NCBI GenBank assembly: GCA_946902985.2
Contig: OX336388.2
Location: forward strand, 1,502,282,545-1,502,346,544
From: Meconema thalassinum
Lineage: Eukaryota; Arthropoda; Insecta; Orthoptera; Tettigoniidae
Direction: 5' to 3'
DNA: 64,000 nt
Shown here one piece after another: positions 26,332-39,358 of the stretch. Under the pieces are notes generated by a model that did not search any database, was not told the origin of the DNA, and saw only the letters and a list, made by a program, of their open reading frames with translations. The translations under genes were made by a program, and so were the position numbers. Within the stretch, counting starts at the first letter, position 1. Each line of letters begins with the position of its first letter.

Positions 26332-26873
26332 GATGTTATTAAATGTTTTGGTATTTGAAAAAAAAAATGGAGCCCAAAAGTATATAACATCTGGTAAAAA
26401 TTCAACTTATGGGCTAATTAAATTCTACGGAAAATTATCTATAATTACTCGTTTTAACCTTTTCAATAAGTTGAATCATGTATTTACAGCAGTAAGATAT
26501 TTTCCACTTCCGAGGACGTCCGGCTTTCATAACCATGTGATGGTGTCAGCATTGCCTAGAAGAACATTTTATAATTTTCCTACATTTCCTTGCAATCGGG
26601 TCGAAGGTCCGAAATGCAAATCCGCAGGCCTTGCCACCAACGAAGTTGTTGTTTGAGATTATAACCCCTCTTGCTGGCCCCTTGCTGCTGCGCCACCGTC
26701 TCATCAAAAGCAGGTCGTGCTGCGTGGACTCCTACTTGAAAGCCGGATCTAAAGATCCTATAGGCTTTCATATAGCCGTGGTAGGATTTTTCGAGATCTC
26801 AGAAACTAAGCGTCGCCCACGGTTCAAACCTATACCAATCGAATCAGAGTCGAAAAAAAATAATTCAAAAAAA
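26332..26873 (+). mobile_element. Head block 3
   Basis: Full head. It shares the unusual AGAAGAACATTTTATAATT variant only with head 4, which supports duplication of this unit. The outer hairpin arm has lost its TTAT (CCTACTTGAAAGCC), so the stem is reduced to GAAAGCC/GGCTTTC (26738-26769). Box B match GGTTCAAACCT at 26821-26831, and CCGTGG/CCACGG at 26776-26781 and 26817-26822. Confidence 0.75.
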
Positions 26874-26927
26874 GTCTGTCTGTCTGTCTGTATGTATGTA
26901 TGTATGTATGTATGTATGTATGTATGT
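26874..26927 (+). repeat. (TCTG)n(TATG)n microsatellite after head 3
   Basis: Four TCTG units and about nine TATG units, then GCGTGACG. Confidence 0.97.
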
Positions 26928-29900
26928 GCGTGACGTTTTTGCGTTTAGCAAAGTACAGGTCGCAATTTTCAAGATATCGAGCTGAAATTTGGTACGGTGA
27001 AAGAGTTTGGGCCTGTGACGAACCCTATTGTTGGGCGTTAAAATCGGTCCAGGGCCGGACCTTTTTTTGGGGCCCTGAATTTCATCCTATTTTTTTGAAT
27101 CGATATATCTCGGAAACGGCTGGTCGTATCGATAAATGTTAAATCTACGGGTGTAAGATCTCGGCGGTATGCAACTTTTTTATTCCTAATGATTTTTTCA
27201 TATCTCTCACCGTTTTCTTTTTTTGGGGCCCTGAAAATGTCCATTGTGCGTGACATATTTGGGTTTAGCGAAGTACAGGTCGCAATTTTCAAGATATCGA
27301 GCTGAAATTTGGTACGGTGAAAGAGTTAGTGACAGTGACGAACTCTTTTGTTGGGCGTTAAAACCGGTGCAGGGACGGATCTTTTTTGGGGGCCCTGAAT
27401 TTCTAACTGTTTTTTGGAATCGATATATCTCGGAAACGGTTGGTCGTATCGAAAAATGTTAAATGTACAGGTGTAAGATCTCCGCGGTATGCAACTTTTT
27501 TACTCAAAACGATTTTTAGATATCTCTCACCGTTTTCTTTTTTTGGGGCCCTGAAAATGTCCATTGTGCGTGACATTTTTGCGTTTAGCTATGTACTGGT
27601 CGCAATTTTCAAGATATTAAGCTGAAATTTGGTACAGTGAAAGAGTTAGTGACTGTGACGAATCCTGTTGTTGGGCGTTAGAATCTGTGCGGGGTCGGAT
27701 CTTTTTTGGGGGCCCTGAATTTCAAACTTTTTTTTTGAATCGATATATCTCGGAAACGGTTGATCGTATCGAAAAATGTTAAAGGTATAGGTGTAAGATC
27801 TCCGCGGTATGCAACTTTTTTACTCGGAACGATTTTTTGATATCTCTCACCGTTTTCTTTTTTTGGGGCCCTGAAAATGTCCATTGTATGTGACATTTTT
27901 GCGTTTAGTTAGGTACTGGTCGCAATTTTCAAGATATTAAGCTGAAATTTGGTACGGTGAAAGAGTTAGTGACTATGACGAATCCGTCTGTTGGGCGTTA
28001 AAATCGGTGCAGGGCCGGATCTTTTTTGGGGGCCCTGAATTTCTAACTGTTTTTTGGAATCGATATATCTCGGAAACGGTTGGTCGTATCGAAAAATGTT
28101 AAGGGCACAGGTGTAAGATCTTCGCGGTATGCAACTTTTTTACTCAATACAATTTTTTGATATCTCTCACCGTTTTCTTTTTTTGGGGCCCTGAAAATGT
28201 CCATTCTGCGTGACATTTTTGCGTTTAGCTAGGTACTGGTCGCAATTTTCAAGATATTAAGCTGACATTTGGTACGGTGAAAGAGTTAGTGAATGTGACG
28301 AATCCTATTGTTGGGCGTTGAGATCGGTGCAGGGCCGAATCTTTTTTGGGGGCCCTGAATTTCATTTTTTTGAATCGATATATCTCGGAAACGGTTGGTC
28401 GCATCGAAAAATGTTAAATGTACAGGTGTAAGATCTCCGCGGTATGCAACGTTTTTACTCCAAACGATTTTTTGATATCTCGCACCGTTTTCTTTTTTTG
28501 GGGCCCTGAAAATGTCCATTCTGCGTGACATTTTTGCGTTTAGCTAGGTACTGGTCGCAATTTTCAAGATATTAAGCTGACATTTGGTACGGTGAAAGAG
28601 TTAGTGAATGTGACGAATCCTATTGTTGGGCGTTGAGATCGGTGCAGGGCCGAATCTTTTTTGGGGGCCCTGAATTTCATTTTTTTGAATCGATATATCT
28701 CGGAAACGGTTGGTCGCATCGAAAAATGTTAAATGTACAGGTGTAAGATCTCCGCGGTATGCAACGTTTTTACTCCAAACGATTTTTTGATATCTCGCAC
28801 CGTTTTCTTTTTTTGGGGCCCTGAAAATGTCCATTGTGCGTGACATTTTTGCGTTTAGCTAAGTACTGGTCGCAATTTTCAAGATATTAAGCTGAAATTC
28901 GGTACGGTGAAAGAGTTAGTGACTGTGACGATTCCTATTGTTGGGCGTTAAAATCGGTGCAGGGCCGGATATTTTTGGGGGGCCCTCAAATTCTAACTGT
29001 TTTTTGGAATCGATATATCTCAGAAACGGTTGGTCGTATCGAAAAATGTTAAAAAGTATAGGTGTAAGATCTCCGCGGTATGCAACTTTTTTACTCTGAA
29101 CAATTTTTTGATATCTCTCACCGTTTTCTTTTTTTGGGGCCCTGAATATGTCCATTGTGCGTGACATTTTTGCGTTTAGCTAAGTACTGGTCGCAATTTT
29201 TAGGATTGTAGGCTGAAATTTGGTACGATGAAAGACTTAGTGACTGTGACGAATCCTATTGCTGGGCGTTAAAATCGGTGCAGGGCCGGATCTTTTTTGG
29301 GGGCCCTGAATTTCTAACTTTTTTTGGAATCGATATATCTCGGAAACGGTTGGTCGTTTCGAAAAATGTTAAAGGAACAGGTGTAAGATCTCCGCGGAAT
29401 GCAACTTTTTTACTCGATACAATTTTTTGATATCTCTCACCGTTTTATTTTTTCGGGGCCCTGAAAATGCCCATTGTGCGTGACATTTTTGCGTTTAGCT
29501 AAGTACTGGTCGCAATTTTCAAGATATTAAGCTGAAATTTGGTACGGTGAAAGATTTAGTGACTGTGACGAATCCTATTGTTGGGCGTTAGAATCGGTGC
29601 AGGGTCGGATCTTTTTGGGGGGCCCTGATTTTTTTTTTTTTGAATCGATATATCTCGGAAACGGTTGATCGTATCGAAAAATGTTAAAGGTATAGGTGTA
29701 AGATCTCCGCGGTATGCAACTTTTTTACTTGGAACGATTTTTTCATATCTCTTACCGTTTTCTTTTTTTGGGGCCCTGAAAATGTCTATTGTATGTGACA
29801 TTTTTGCGTTTAGTTAGGTACTGGTCGCAATTTTCAAGATATTATGCTGAAATTTGGTACGGTGAAAGAGTTAATGACTATGACGAATCCTGTTGTTGGG

Positions 29901-32199
29901 CGTTAAAATCGCTGCAGGGCCGGATCTTTTTTGGGGGCCCTGAATTTCTAACTGTTTTTCGGAATCGATATATCTCGGAAACGGTTGGTCGTATCGAAAA
30001 ATGTTAAATGCACAGGCGTAAGACCTCCGCAGTATGCAACGTTTTTAATCAATAGAATTTTTTGATATCTCTCACCGTTTTCTTTTTTTGGGGCCCTTAA
30101 AATATCCATTCTGCGTGACATTTTTGCGTTTAGCTAGGTACTGGTCGCAATTTTCAAGATATTAAGCTGAAATTTGGTACGGTGAAAGAGTTAGTGAATG
30201 TGACGAATCCTGTTGTTGGGCGTTGAGATCGGTGCAGGGCCGGATCTTTTTTGGGGGATATGAATTTCTTTTTTTTTTTTTGAATCGATATATCTCGGAA
30301 ACGGTTGGTCGCATCGAAAAATGTTAAATGTACAGGTGTAAGATCTCCGCGGTATGCAACTTTTTTACTCTAAACGATTTTTTGATATCTCTCACCGCTT
30401 TCTTTTTTTGGGGCCCTGAAAATGTCCATTGTGCGTGACATTTTTGCGTTTAGCCAAGTACTGGTCGCAATTTTCAAGATATTAAGCTGAAATTCGGTAC
30501 GGTGAAAGAGTTAGTGACTGTGACGATTCCTATTGTTGGGCATTAAAATCGGTGCAGGGCCGGATATTTTTGGGGGGCCCTGAATTTCTAACTGTTTCTT
30601 GGAATCGATATATCTCAGAAACGGTTGGTCGTATCAAAAAATGTTAAAGGTATAGGTGTAAGATCTCCGCGGTATGCAACTTTTTTACTCAAAACGATTT
30701 TTTGATATCTCTCACAGTTTTCTTTTTTTGGGGCCCAGAAAATGTCCATTGGGTGTGACATTTTTGCGTTTAGCTAAGTACTGATCGCCATTTTCAAGAT
30801 ATTAAGCTGAAATTTGGTACGGTGAAAGAGTAAGCGACTGTGATGAATCCTGATGTTGGGCGTTAAAGTCGCTGCAGGGCCGGATCTTTTTTGGGGGCCC
30901 TGAATTTCAAACTTATTTTTGGAATCGATATATCTCGGAAACGGTTGGTCGTATCGAAAAACGTTAAAGGTACAGGTGTAAGATCTCCGCGGTATGCAAC
31001 TTTTTTACTCATAATGATTTTTTGATATCTCTCACCCTTTTCCATTTTGGGGCCCTGAAGATGTCCAGTGTGCGTGCCATATTTGGGTATAGCGAAGTAT
31101 AGGTCGCAATTTTCAAGATATCGAACTGAAATTTGGTGCGGTGAAAGAGTTAGACCCTGTGAGGAAACCAATAGTCGGGCGTTAAAGACAGTAAAGGGCC
31201 GAATCTTTTTGGGGGGCCCTGAATTTCAAACATTTTTTTGAATCGATATATCTCGGAAACGGTTGGTTGTATCGAAAAACGTTAAATCTACAGGTGTAAG
31301 ATCTCCGCGGTATGCAACTTTTTTACTCAAAACGATTTTTTGATATCTCTCACCGTTTTACTTTTTTGGGGGCTTTGAAAATGTCCATTCTGCGTGACAT
31401 TTTTGCGTTTAGCTAAGTACTGGTCGCAATTTTCAAGATATTAAGCTGAAATTTGGTACGGTGAAAGAGTTAGTGACTGTGACGAATCCTATTGTTGTGC
31501 GTTAAAATCGGTGCAGGGCCGGATCTTTTTTGTGGGGCCCTGAATTTCAAACTCTTTTTGGAATAGATATATTTCGGAAACGGTTGATCGTATCGAAAAA
31601 TGTTAAAGGTATAGGTGTAAGATCTCCGCGGTATGCAACTTTTTTACTCAAAACGATTTTTTCATATCTCTCACCGTTTTCTTTTTTTGGGGCCCTGAAT
31701 TTGTGCGTATGTGCGTGACGTTTTTGGGTTTAGCAAAGTACAGGTCGCAATTTTCAAGATATCAAGCTGTAATTTGGAGCGCTAAAAGACCTAGAGCCAA
31801 TGAGGAACCCTATTTTTCGGCGTTAAAATCGGTGCAGGGCTGTATCTTTTTTCGGGGCCCTGAATTTGAAGCTCTTTTGGAATCGATATATCTCGGAGAC
31901 GGTTGGTCATATCGAAAAAAGTTAAATACACAAGTGTTAAATCTCCGCGGTATGCAACGATCTTACCCATAACGATTTTTTGATATCTCTCAGCGTTGTC
32001 TTTCTTGGGGGCCCTGAAAATGTACGTATGTGCGTGACTTTTTTACGTTTAGCAAACTAGAGGTCGGAATTTTCAAGATATCGAGCTGAAATGTGTCACG
32101 GGGAAAGAAATTGGGCCTGTCAGGAACTCTCTTCTCGGGCGTTAAAATTGGTGCATGGCCGGACCATTCTTTGGGGCCCTGAATTTCATCCTTTTTTTT
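26928..32199 (+). repeat. A/B monomer array after head 3 (duplicate of 20877-25830 plus one monomer)
   Basis: Collinear with the previous array at an offset of 6051 bp up to about 28530, then 6366 bp and later 6368 bp. The 315 bp step is a single extra monomer: 28286-28531 and 28601-28846 are near-identical neighbours. Differences elsewhere are isolated substitutions and T-run lengths. Confidence 0.93.
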
Positions 32200-32698
32200 A
32201 CCCCTGATGATGTTTTGATATCTCTCACCGTTTTCCTTTGCTGGAGCCCCGAATGTCATCCTATTCTTCGATTGTTATATCTGGGAAACGGTTGGCCGTA
32301 TCTAACAAAGTTAAATTTACAGGTGTAAGATCTCAGTGGTTAGCAACTTTTTCAACCCTTAAGATTTTTTGATATCTCTCACCGATTTGATTTTCTGCGG
32401 CCCTGAATTTCTTCCTCCTTTTCGAACCGTTATATTTGGGAAACGGTTGAACGTATCGAACAAAGTAAAATCTACAAATTTAGGACCTCAGTGATTAGCA
32501 ACTTTTTTAACTCATATGATTTTTTGATATCTCTCACCATTTTCCTTTTTTGGGGCCGTGAATTACATTCTTTCGTTCGAATCGTTATATCTCGGGAAGC
32601 GTCGATCCTATCGAAAAAAGTTAAATCTACAGGTGTAAGATCTCTGTGATTTGCAACTTTTCTACCCCTTATGATATTTTGATATCTCTCACCGTTTT
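32200..32698 (+). repeat. B' half-monomer run 3
   Basis: Duplicate of 25831-26331, with the same three B' copies and the same junction to a head. Confidence 0.85.
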
Positions 32699-33165
32699 GA
32701 TGTTATTAAATGTTTTGGTTTTTGAAAAAAAAATGGAGCCCAAAAGTATATAACATCTGGTAAAAATTCAACTTATGGGCTAATTAAATTCTACGGAAAA
32801 TTATCTATAATTACTCGTTTTAACCTTTTCAATAAGTTGAATCATGTATTTACAGCAGTAAGATATTTTCCACTTCCGAGGACGTCCGGCTTTCATAACC
32901 ATGTGATGGTGTCAGCATTGCCTAGAAGAACATTTTATAATTTTCCTACATTTCCTTGCAATCGGGTCGAAGGTCCGAAATGCAAATCCGCAGGCCTTGC
33001 CACCAACGAAGTTGTTGTTTGAGATTATAACCCCTCTTGCTGGCCCCTTGCTGCTGCGCCACCGTCTCATCAAAAGCAGGTCGTGCTGCGTGGACTCCTA
33101 CTTGTTATGAAAGCCGGATCTAAAGATCCTATAGGCTTTCATATAGCCGTGGTATATTGGAAAAA
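32699..33165 (+). mobile_element. Head block 4 (short form, no box B segment)
   Basis: Same sequence as head 3 up to the hairpin (33106-33143). After GCCGTGGTA it jumps to TATTGGAAAAAGTCTG, lacking the ~90 bp that holds CGAGATCTCG, CCACGG and box B in head 3. Heads 5 and 6 have the same short form, so this is a shared structural variant. The 14 bp inverted pair is present at 32886-32899 and 33104-33117. Confidence 0.75.
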
Positions 33166-33196
33166 GTCTGTATGTATGTATGTATGTATGTATGTG
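33166..33196 (+). repeat. (TATG)n microsatellite after head 4
   Basis: GTCTG then about six TATG units. One of the two shortest tracts in the window. Confidence 0.95.
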
Positions 33197-36062
33197 CGTG
33201 ACGTTTTTGCGTTTAGCAAAGTACAGGTCGCACTTTTCAAGATATCGAGCTGAAATTTGGTACGGTGAAAGAGTTGGGGCCTGTGACGAACCCTATTGTT
33301 GGGCGTTAAAATCGGTGCAGGGCCGGACCTTTTTTTGGGGCCCTGAATTTCATCCTATTTTTTTGAATCGATATATCTCGGAAACGGTTGGTCGTATCGA
33401 CAAATGTTAAATGAATAGGTGTAAGATCTCCGCGGTATGCAACTTTTTTACTCACAACGATTTTTTGATATCTCTCACCGTTTTCTTTTTTTTGGGGCCC
33501 TGAAAATGTCCATTGTGCGTTACATTTTTGCGTTTAGCTAAGTACTGATCGCAATTTTCAAGGTATTAAGCTGAAATTTGGTACGATGAAAGAGTTAGTG
33601 ACTGTGACGAATCCTCTGATTGGGCGTTAAGATCGGTGCAGGGCCGGATCTTTTTTGGGGGCCCTGAATTTATAACTGTTTTTGGAATCGATATATCTCA
33701 GAAACGGTTGGTCGTATCGAAAAATGTTCATGGTATAGGTGTAAGATCTCCGCGGTATGCCACTTTTTTATTCAAAACGATTTTTTGATATCTCTCACCG
33801 TTTTCTTTTTTTGGGGCCCTGAAAATGTCCATTGTGTGTGACATTTTTGCGTTTAGCTAAGTACTGATCGCAATTTCCAAGATATTAAGCTGAAATTTGG
33901 TACGGTGAAAGAGTTAGTGACTGTGACGAATCCTGTTGTTGGGCGTTAAAATCGGTGCAGGTCCGGATCTTTTTTGGGGGCCCTGAATTTTTAACTGTTT
34001 TTTTGGAATCGATATATCTCGGAAACGATTGGTCGTATCGAAAAATGTTAAATGTACAGGTGTAAGATCTCCGCGGTATGCAACGTTTTTACTCAAAACG
34101 ATTTTTTGATATCTCTCACCGTTTTCATTTTTTGGGGCCCTGAAAATGTCCATTGTGCGTGACATTTTTGCGTTTAGCTAAGTACTGGTCGCAATTTTCA
34201 AGATATTAAGCTGAAATTTGGTACGGTGAAAGAGTTAGTGACTGTGACAAATCCTCTTATTGGGCGTTAAGATCGGTGCAGGGCCGGATCTTTTTTGGGG
34301 GCCCTGAATTTCAAACTTTTTTTTGGAATCGATATATCTCGGAAACGGCTGACGTATCGAAAAATGTTAAATGTATAGGTGTAAGATCTCCGCGGTATGC
34401 AACTTTTTAACTCAAAACGATTTTTTGATATCTCTCACCGTTTTCTTTTTTTTTTTGGGCCCTGAAAATGTCCATTGTGTGTGAAATTTTTGCGTTTAGC
34501 TAAGTACTGGTCGCAATTTTCAAGATATTAAGCTGAAATTTGGTACGGTGAAAGAGTTAGTGACTGTGACGAATCCTGTTGTTGGGCGTTAAAATCGGTG
34601 CAGGGCCGGATCTTTTTTGGGGGCCCTGAATTTCAAACTTTTTTTTGGAATCGATATATCTCGGAAACGGTTGATCGTATCGAAAAATGTTAAATGTATA
34701 GGTGTAAGATCTCCGCGGTATGCAACATTTTTACTCATAACGATTTTTTGATATCTCTCACCGTTTTCTTTTTTTGGGGCCCTGAAAATGTCCATTGTGT
34801 GTGAAATTTTTGCGTTTAGCTAAGTACTGATCACAATTTTCAAGATATTAAGCTGAAATTTGGTACGGTGAAAGAGTTAGTGACTGTGACGAATCCTGTT
34901 GTTGGGCGTTAAAATCGGTGCAGGGCCGGATCTTTTTTGGGGGTCCAGAATTTCTAACTGTTTTTTGGAATCGATATATCTCGGAAACGGTTGGTCGTAT
35001 CGAATAATGATAAATGTACAGGTGTAAGATCTCCGCGGTATGCAACTTTTTTACTCAAAGCGATTTTTTGATATCTCTCACCGTTTTCTTTTTCTTGGGG
35101 CCCTGAAAATGTCCATTGTGTGTGACATTTTTGCGTATAGCTAAGTACTGGTCGCCATTTTCAAGATATTAAGCTGAAATTTGGTACGGTGAAAGAGTTA
35201 GTGACTGTGACGAATCCTTTTATTGGGCGTTAAGATCGGTGCAGGGCCGTATCTTTTCTGGGGGCCCTGAATTTCAAACTTTTTTTGGAATCGATATATC
35301 TCGGAAACTGTTGGTCGTATCGAAAAACGTTAAATGTACAGGTGTAAGATCTCCGCGGTATGCAACTTTTTACTCCAAACGATTTTTTGATATCACCCAC
35401 CGTTTTCGTTTTTGGGGGCCCTGAAAATGTCCATTGTGCGTGAAATTTTTGGGTTTAGCGAAGTACAGGTCGCAAATTTCAAGATATCGAGCTGAAATTT
35501 TGACCTGTGAAAGAGTTGGACCCTGAGAGGAAGTCTGTTGTCGGGCGTTAAAAAAGGTGCAGGGCCGGATCTCATTGGGGGCCCTGAATTTCAAACTTTT
35601 TTTTGGAATCGATATATCTCGGAAACTGTTGGTCGTATCGAAAAACGTTAAATGTACAGGTGTAAAATCTCCGCGGGGTGCCACTTTTGTACTCAAAACG
35701 ATTTTTTGATATCTCTCACCGTTTTCGTTTTTTGGGGCCCTGAAAATGTCCATTGTGCGTGAAATTTTTGGGTTTAGCGAAGTACAGGTCGCAAATTTCA
35801 AGATATCGAGCTGAAATTTTGACCTGTGAAAGAGTTGGACCCTGTGAGGAAGTCTGTTGTCGGGCGTTAAAAAAGGTGCAGGGCCGGATCGTTTTGGGGG
35901 GCCTGAATTTCAAACTTTTTTTGGAATCGATATATCTCGGAAACTGTTGGTCGTATCGAAAAGCGTTAAATGTACAGGTGTAAGAACTCCGCGGTATGCA
36001 ACTTTTTTACTCATAACGATTTTTTGATATCTCTCTCCGTTTTCTTATTTTGGGGCCCTGAA
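33197..36062 (+). repeat. A/B monomer array after head 4 (about 9 copies)
   Basis: The first half is head-proximal type. From about 33.9 kb the monomers match the 15-19 kb part of the first array (GTGACAAATCC near 34245, GAATAATGATAAATG near 35003), ending in A2 monomers at 35421-36062. This collinearity suggests that the headless array at 1-19015 belongs to the same element type. Confidence 0.93.
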
Positions 36063-36526
36063 GGTGTTATTAAATGTTTTTGGTTTTTGAAAAAAATGGG
36101 GCCCAAATGTATATAATAATTGGTAAAAATTTAAATGATGGTCTAATTGAATTCTACGGAAAATTATCTATAATAAATCGTTTTAACCTTTTCAATAAGT
36201 TGAAGTATGTATTTACAGCAGTAAGATATTTTCCACTTCCGAGGACGTCCGGCTTTCATAACCATGTGATGGTGTCAGCATTGCCTAGAATAGCATTTTA
36301 TAATTTTCCTGCATTTCTTCGCAATCGGTTCGAAGGTTCGAAATGCATTTCCGCAGGCCTTGCCGCCATCGAAGTTGTTGTTTGAGATCATTACCCCTCT
36401 TGCTCGCCGCTATCTTGCCGCACCTTCTCATCCAAAGCAGATCGTGCTGCGTGGACTCCTACTTGTTATGAAAGCCGGATCTAAAGATCCTACAGGCTTT
36501 CATATAGCCGTGGTATATTGGAAAAA
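36063..36526 (+). mobile_element. Head block 5 (short form)
   Basis: Nearly the same as head 1 up to the hairpin, including AGGTTCGAAATGCATTTCCGC. It carries the long-loop hairpin (36467-36504) and the short TATATTGG junction instead of the box B segment. Head 5 thus combines the body of head 1 with the distal end of heads 4 and 6, implying exchange between heads. Confidence 0.75.
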
Positions 36527-36564
36527 GTCTGTCTGTATGTATGTATGTATGTATGTATGTATGT
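36527..36564 (+). repeat. (TCTG)n(TATG)n microsatellite after head 5
   Basis: Two TCTG units and about seven TATG units, then GCGTGACG. Confidence 0.95.
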
Positions 36565-39358
36565 GCGTGACGTTTTTGCGTTTAGCAAAGTACAGGTCGC
36601 AATTTTCAAGATATCGAGCTAAAATTTGGGACGGTGAAAGGGTTGGGGCCTGTAACGAACTCTACTGAAAACGATTTTTTGATATCCCTCACTGTTTTCT
36701 TTTTTTGGGGCCCTGAAAATGTCCATTGTGCGTGACATTTTTGCGTTTACCTAAGTACTGGTAGCAATTTTCAAGATATTAGGCTGAAATTTGGTACGAT
36801 GAAAGAGTTAGTGACTGTGACGAATCCTATTGTTGGGCGTTAAAATCGGTACAGGGCCGGATCTTTTTTGGGGGCCCTGAATTTCAAACTTTTTTTGGAA
36901 TCGATATATCTCGTAAACGGTTGATCGTATCGAAAATTGTTAAATGTACAGGTGTAAGATCTCCGCGGTATGCAACTTTTTTACTCAAAACGATTTTTTG
37001 ATATCTCTAACCGTTTTCTTTTTTTGGGGCCCTGAAAATGTCCATTGTGCGTGACATTTTTGCGTTTAGCTAAGTACTGGTCGCAATTTTTAAGATATTA
37101 AGCTGCAATTTGGTACGGTGAAAAAGTTAGTGACTGTGACGAATCCTGTTGTTGGGCGTTAAAATCGGTGCAGGACCGGATCTCTTTTGGGGGCCCTGAA
37201 TTTCAAACTTTTTTTTGGAATCGATATATCTCGGAAACGGTTGATCGTATCGAAAAATGTTAAATGTATAGGTGTAAGATCTCCGTGGTATGCAACTTTT
37301 TTACTCAACACGATTTTTTGATATCTCTCAAAGTTTCCTTTTTTTTGGGGCCCTCAAAATGTCCATTGTATGTGTCATTTTTGCGTTTAGTTAATTACTG
37401 GTCGCTATTTTCAAGATATTAAGCTGACATTTGGTACGGTGAAAGAGTTAGTGACTGTGACGAATCCTGATGTTGGGCGTTAAAATCGGTGCAGGGCCGG
37501 ATATTTTTTGGGGCCCTGAATTTCAAACTTTTTTTTGGAATCGACAGATCTCGGAAACGGTTGATCGTATCAAAAAATGTTAAAGGTATGGGAGTAAGGT
37601 CTCCGCGGTATGCAACTTTTTTACTCAAAACGATTTTTTGATATCTCTCACCGTTTTCTTTTTTTGGTGCCCTGAAAATGTCCATTGTGCGTGACATTTT
37701 TGCGTTTAGCTAAGTACTGGTCGCAATTTTCAAGATATTAAGCTAAAATTTGGTACGATGAAAGAGTTTGTGACTGTGACGAATCCAGTTGTTGGGCGTT
37801 AAGATCAGTGCAGGGCCGGATCTTTTTTGGGGGCCCTGAATTTCTAACTGTTTTTTTGGAATCGATATATCTCAGAAACGGTTGGTCGTATCGAAAAATG
37901 TTAAATGTACAGGTGTAAGACCTCCGTGGTATGCAACTTTTTTTACTTAAAACGATTTTTTGATATCTCTCACCGTTTTCATTTTTTGGGGCCCTGAAAA
38001 TGTCCATTGTGCGAGACATTTTTGCGTTTGGCTAAGTACTGGTCTCAATTTTCAAGATATTAAGCTGAAATTTGGTACGGTGAAAGAGTTAGTGACTGTG
38101 ACGAATCCTATTATTGGGCGTTAAAATCGGTACAGGGACCTTTTTGGGGGGGCCCTTAATTTCATCCCTTTTTTTTGGAATCGATATATCTCGTAAACGG
38201 TTGATCGTATCGAAAATTGTTAAATGTACAGGTGTAAGATCTCCGCGGTATGCAACTTTTTTACTCAAAACAATTTTTTGATATCTCTCACCGTTTTCTT
38301 TTTTGGGGCCCTGAAAATGTCCATTGTGCGTGACATTTTTGGGTTTAGCTAAGTACTGATCGCAATTTTCAAGATATTATGCTGCAATTTGGTACGGTGA
38401 AAGAGTTAGTGACTGTGACGAATCCTATTGTTGGGCGTTAAAATCTGTGCAGGGCCGGATCTTTTTTGGGGGCCCTGAATTTCAAACTTTTTTTTGGAAT
38501 CGATATATCTCGGAAACGGTTGATCGTATCGAAAAATGTTAAAGGTATTGGTGTAAGATCTCCGCGGTATGCACCTTTTTTACTCAAAACGATTTTTTGA
38601 TATCTCTCACCGTTTTCTTTTTTGGGGGCCCTGAAAATGTCCATTGTGCGTGACATTTTTGCGTTTAGCAAGGCACAGGTCGCAATTTTCAAGATATCAA
38701 GCAGAAATTTGGTACGGTGAAAGAGCTAGGGCCTGTGACGAATCCTATTGTTGGGCGTTAAAATCGGTGCAGGGCCGGATCTTTTTTGGGGGCCCTGAAT
38801 TTCAAACTTTTTTTTGGAATCGACAGATCTCGGAAACGGTTCATCGTATCAAAAAATGTTAAAGGTATGGGAGTAAGATCTCCGCGGTATGCAACTTTTT
38901 TACTCAAAACGATTTTTTGATATCTCTCACCGTTTTCTTTTTTTGGTGCCCTGAAAATGTCCATTGTGCGTGACATTTTTGCGTTTAGCTAAGTACTGGT
39001 CGCAATTTTCAAGATATTAAGCTAAAATTTGGTACGATGAAAGAGTTTGTGACTGTGACGAATCCTATTGTTGAGCGTTAAAATCGGTGCAGGGCCGGAC
39101 CTCTTTTTGGGGCCCTGAATTTCATCCCTTTTTTTGGAATCAATATATCTCGGAAACGGATGGTCGTATCGAAAAACGTCAAATGTAAAGGTGTAAGATC
39201 ACCAGGGTATGGAACTATTTTACTCATAACGATTTTTTGATATCTCTCACCTTTTTCTCTTTTTGGGGCCCTGAAAATGTCCATTGTGCGTGACATATTT
39301 GGTTTTAGAGAAGTACAGGTCGCAATTTTCAAGATATCAAACTGAATTTTGGTGCGGT
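36565..39358 (+). repeat. A/B monomer array after head 5, proximal part
   Basis: About nine monomers. The first is internally deleted: the A half breaks at GAACTCTACT (36658-36667) and continues in the B half at GAAAACGATTTTTTG, with TACT shared by both normal sequences. Variants include ATCGACAGATCTCGG near 37540 and 38818. The array stops inside an A2-like half at TTGGTGCGGT. Confidence 0.93.
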
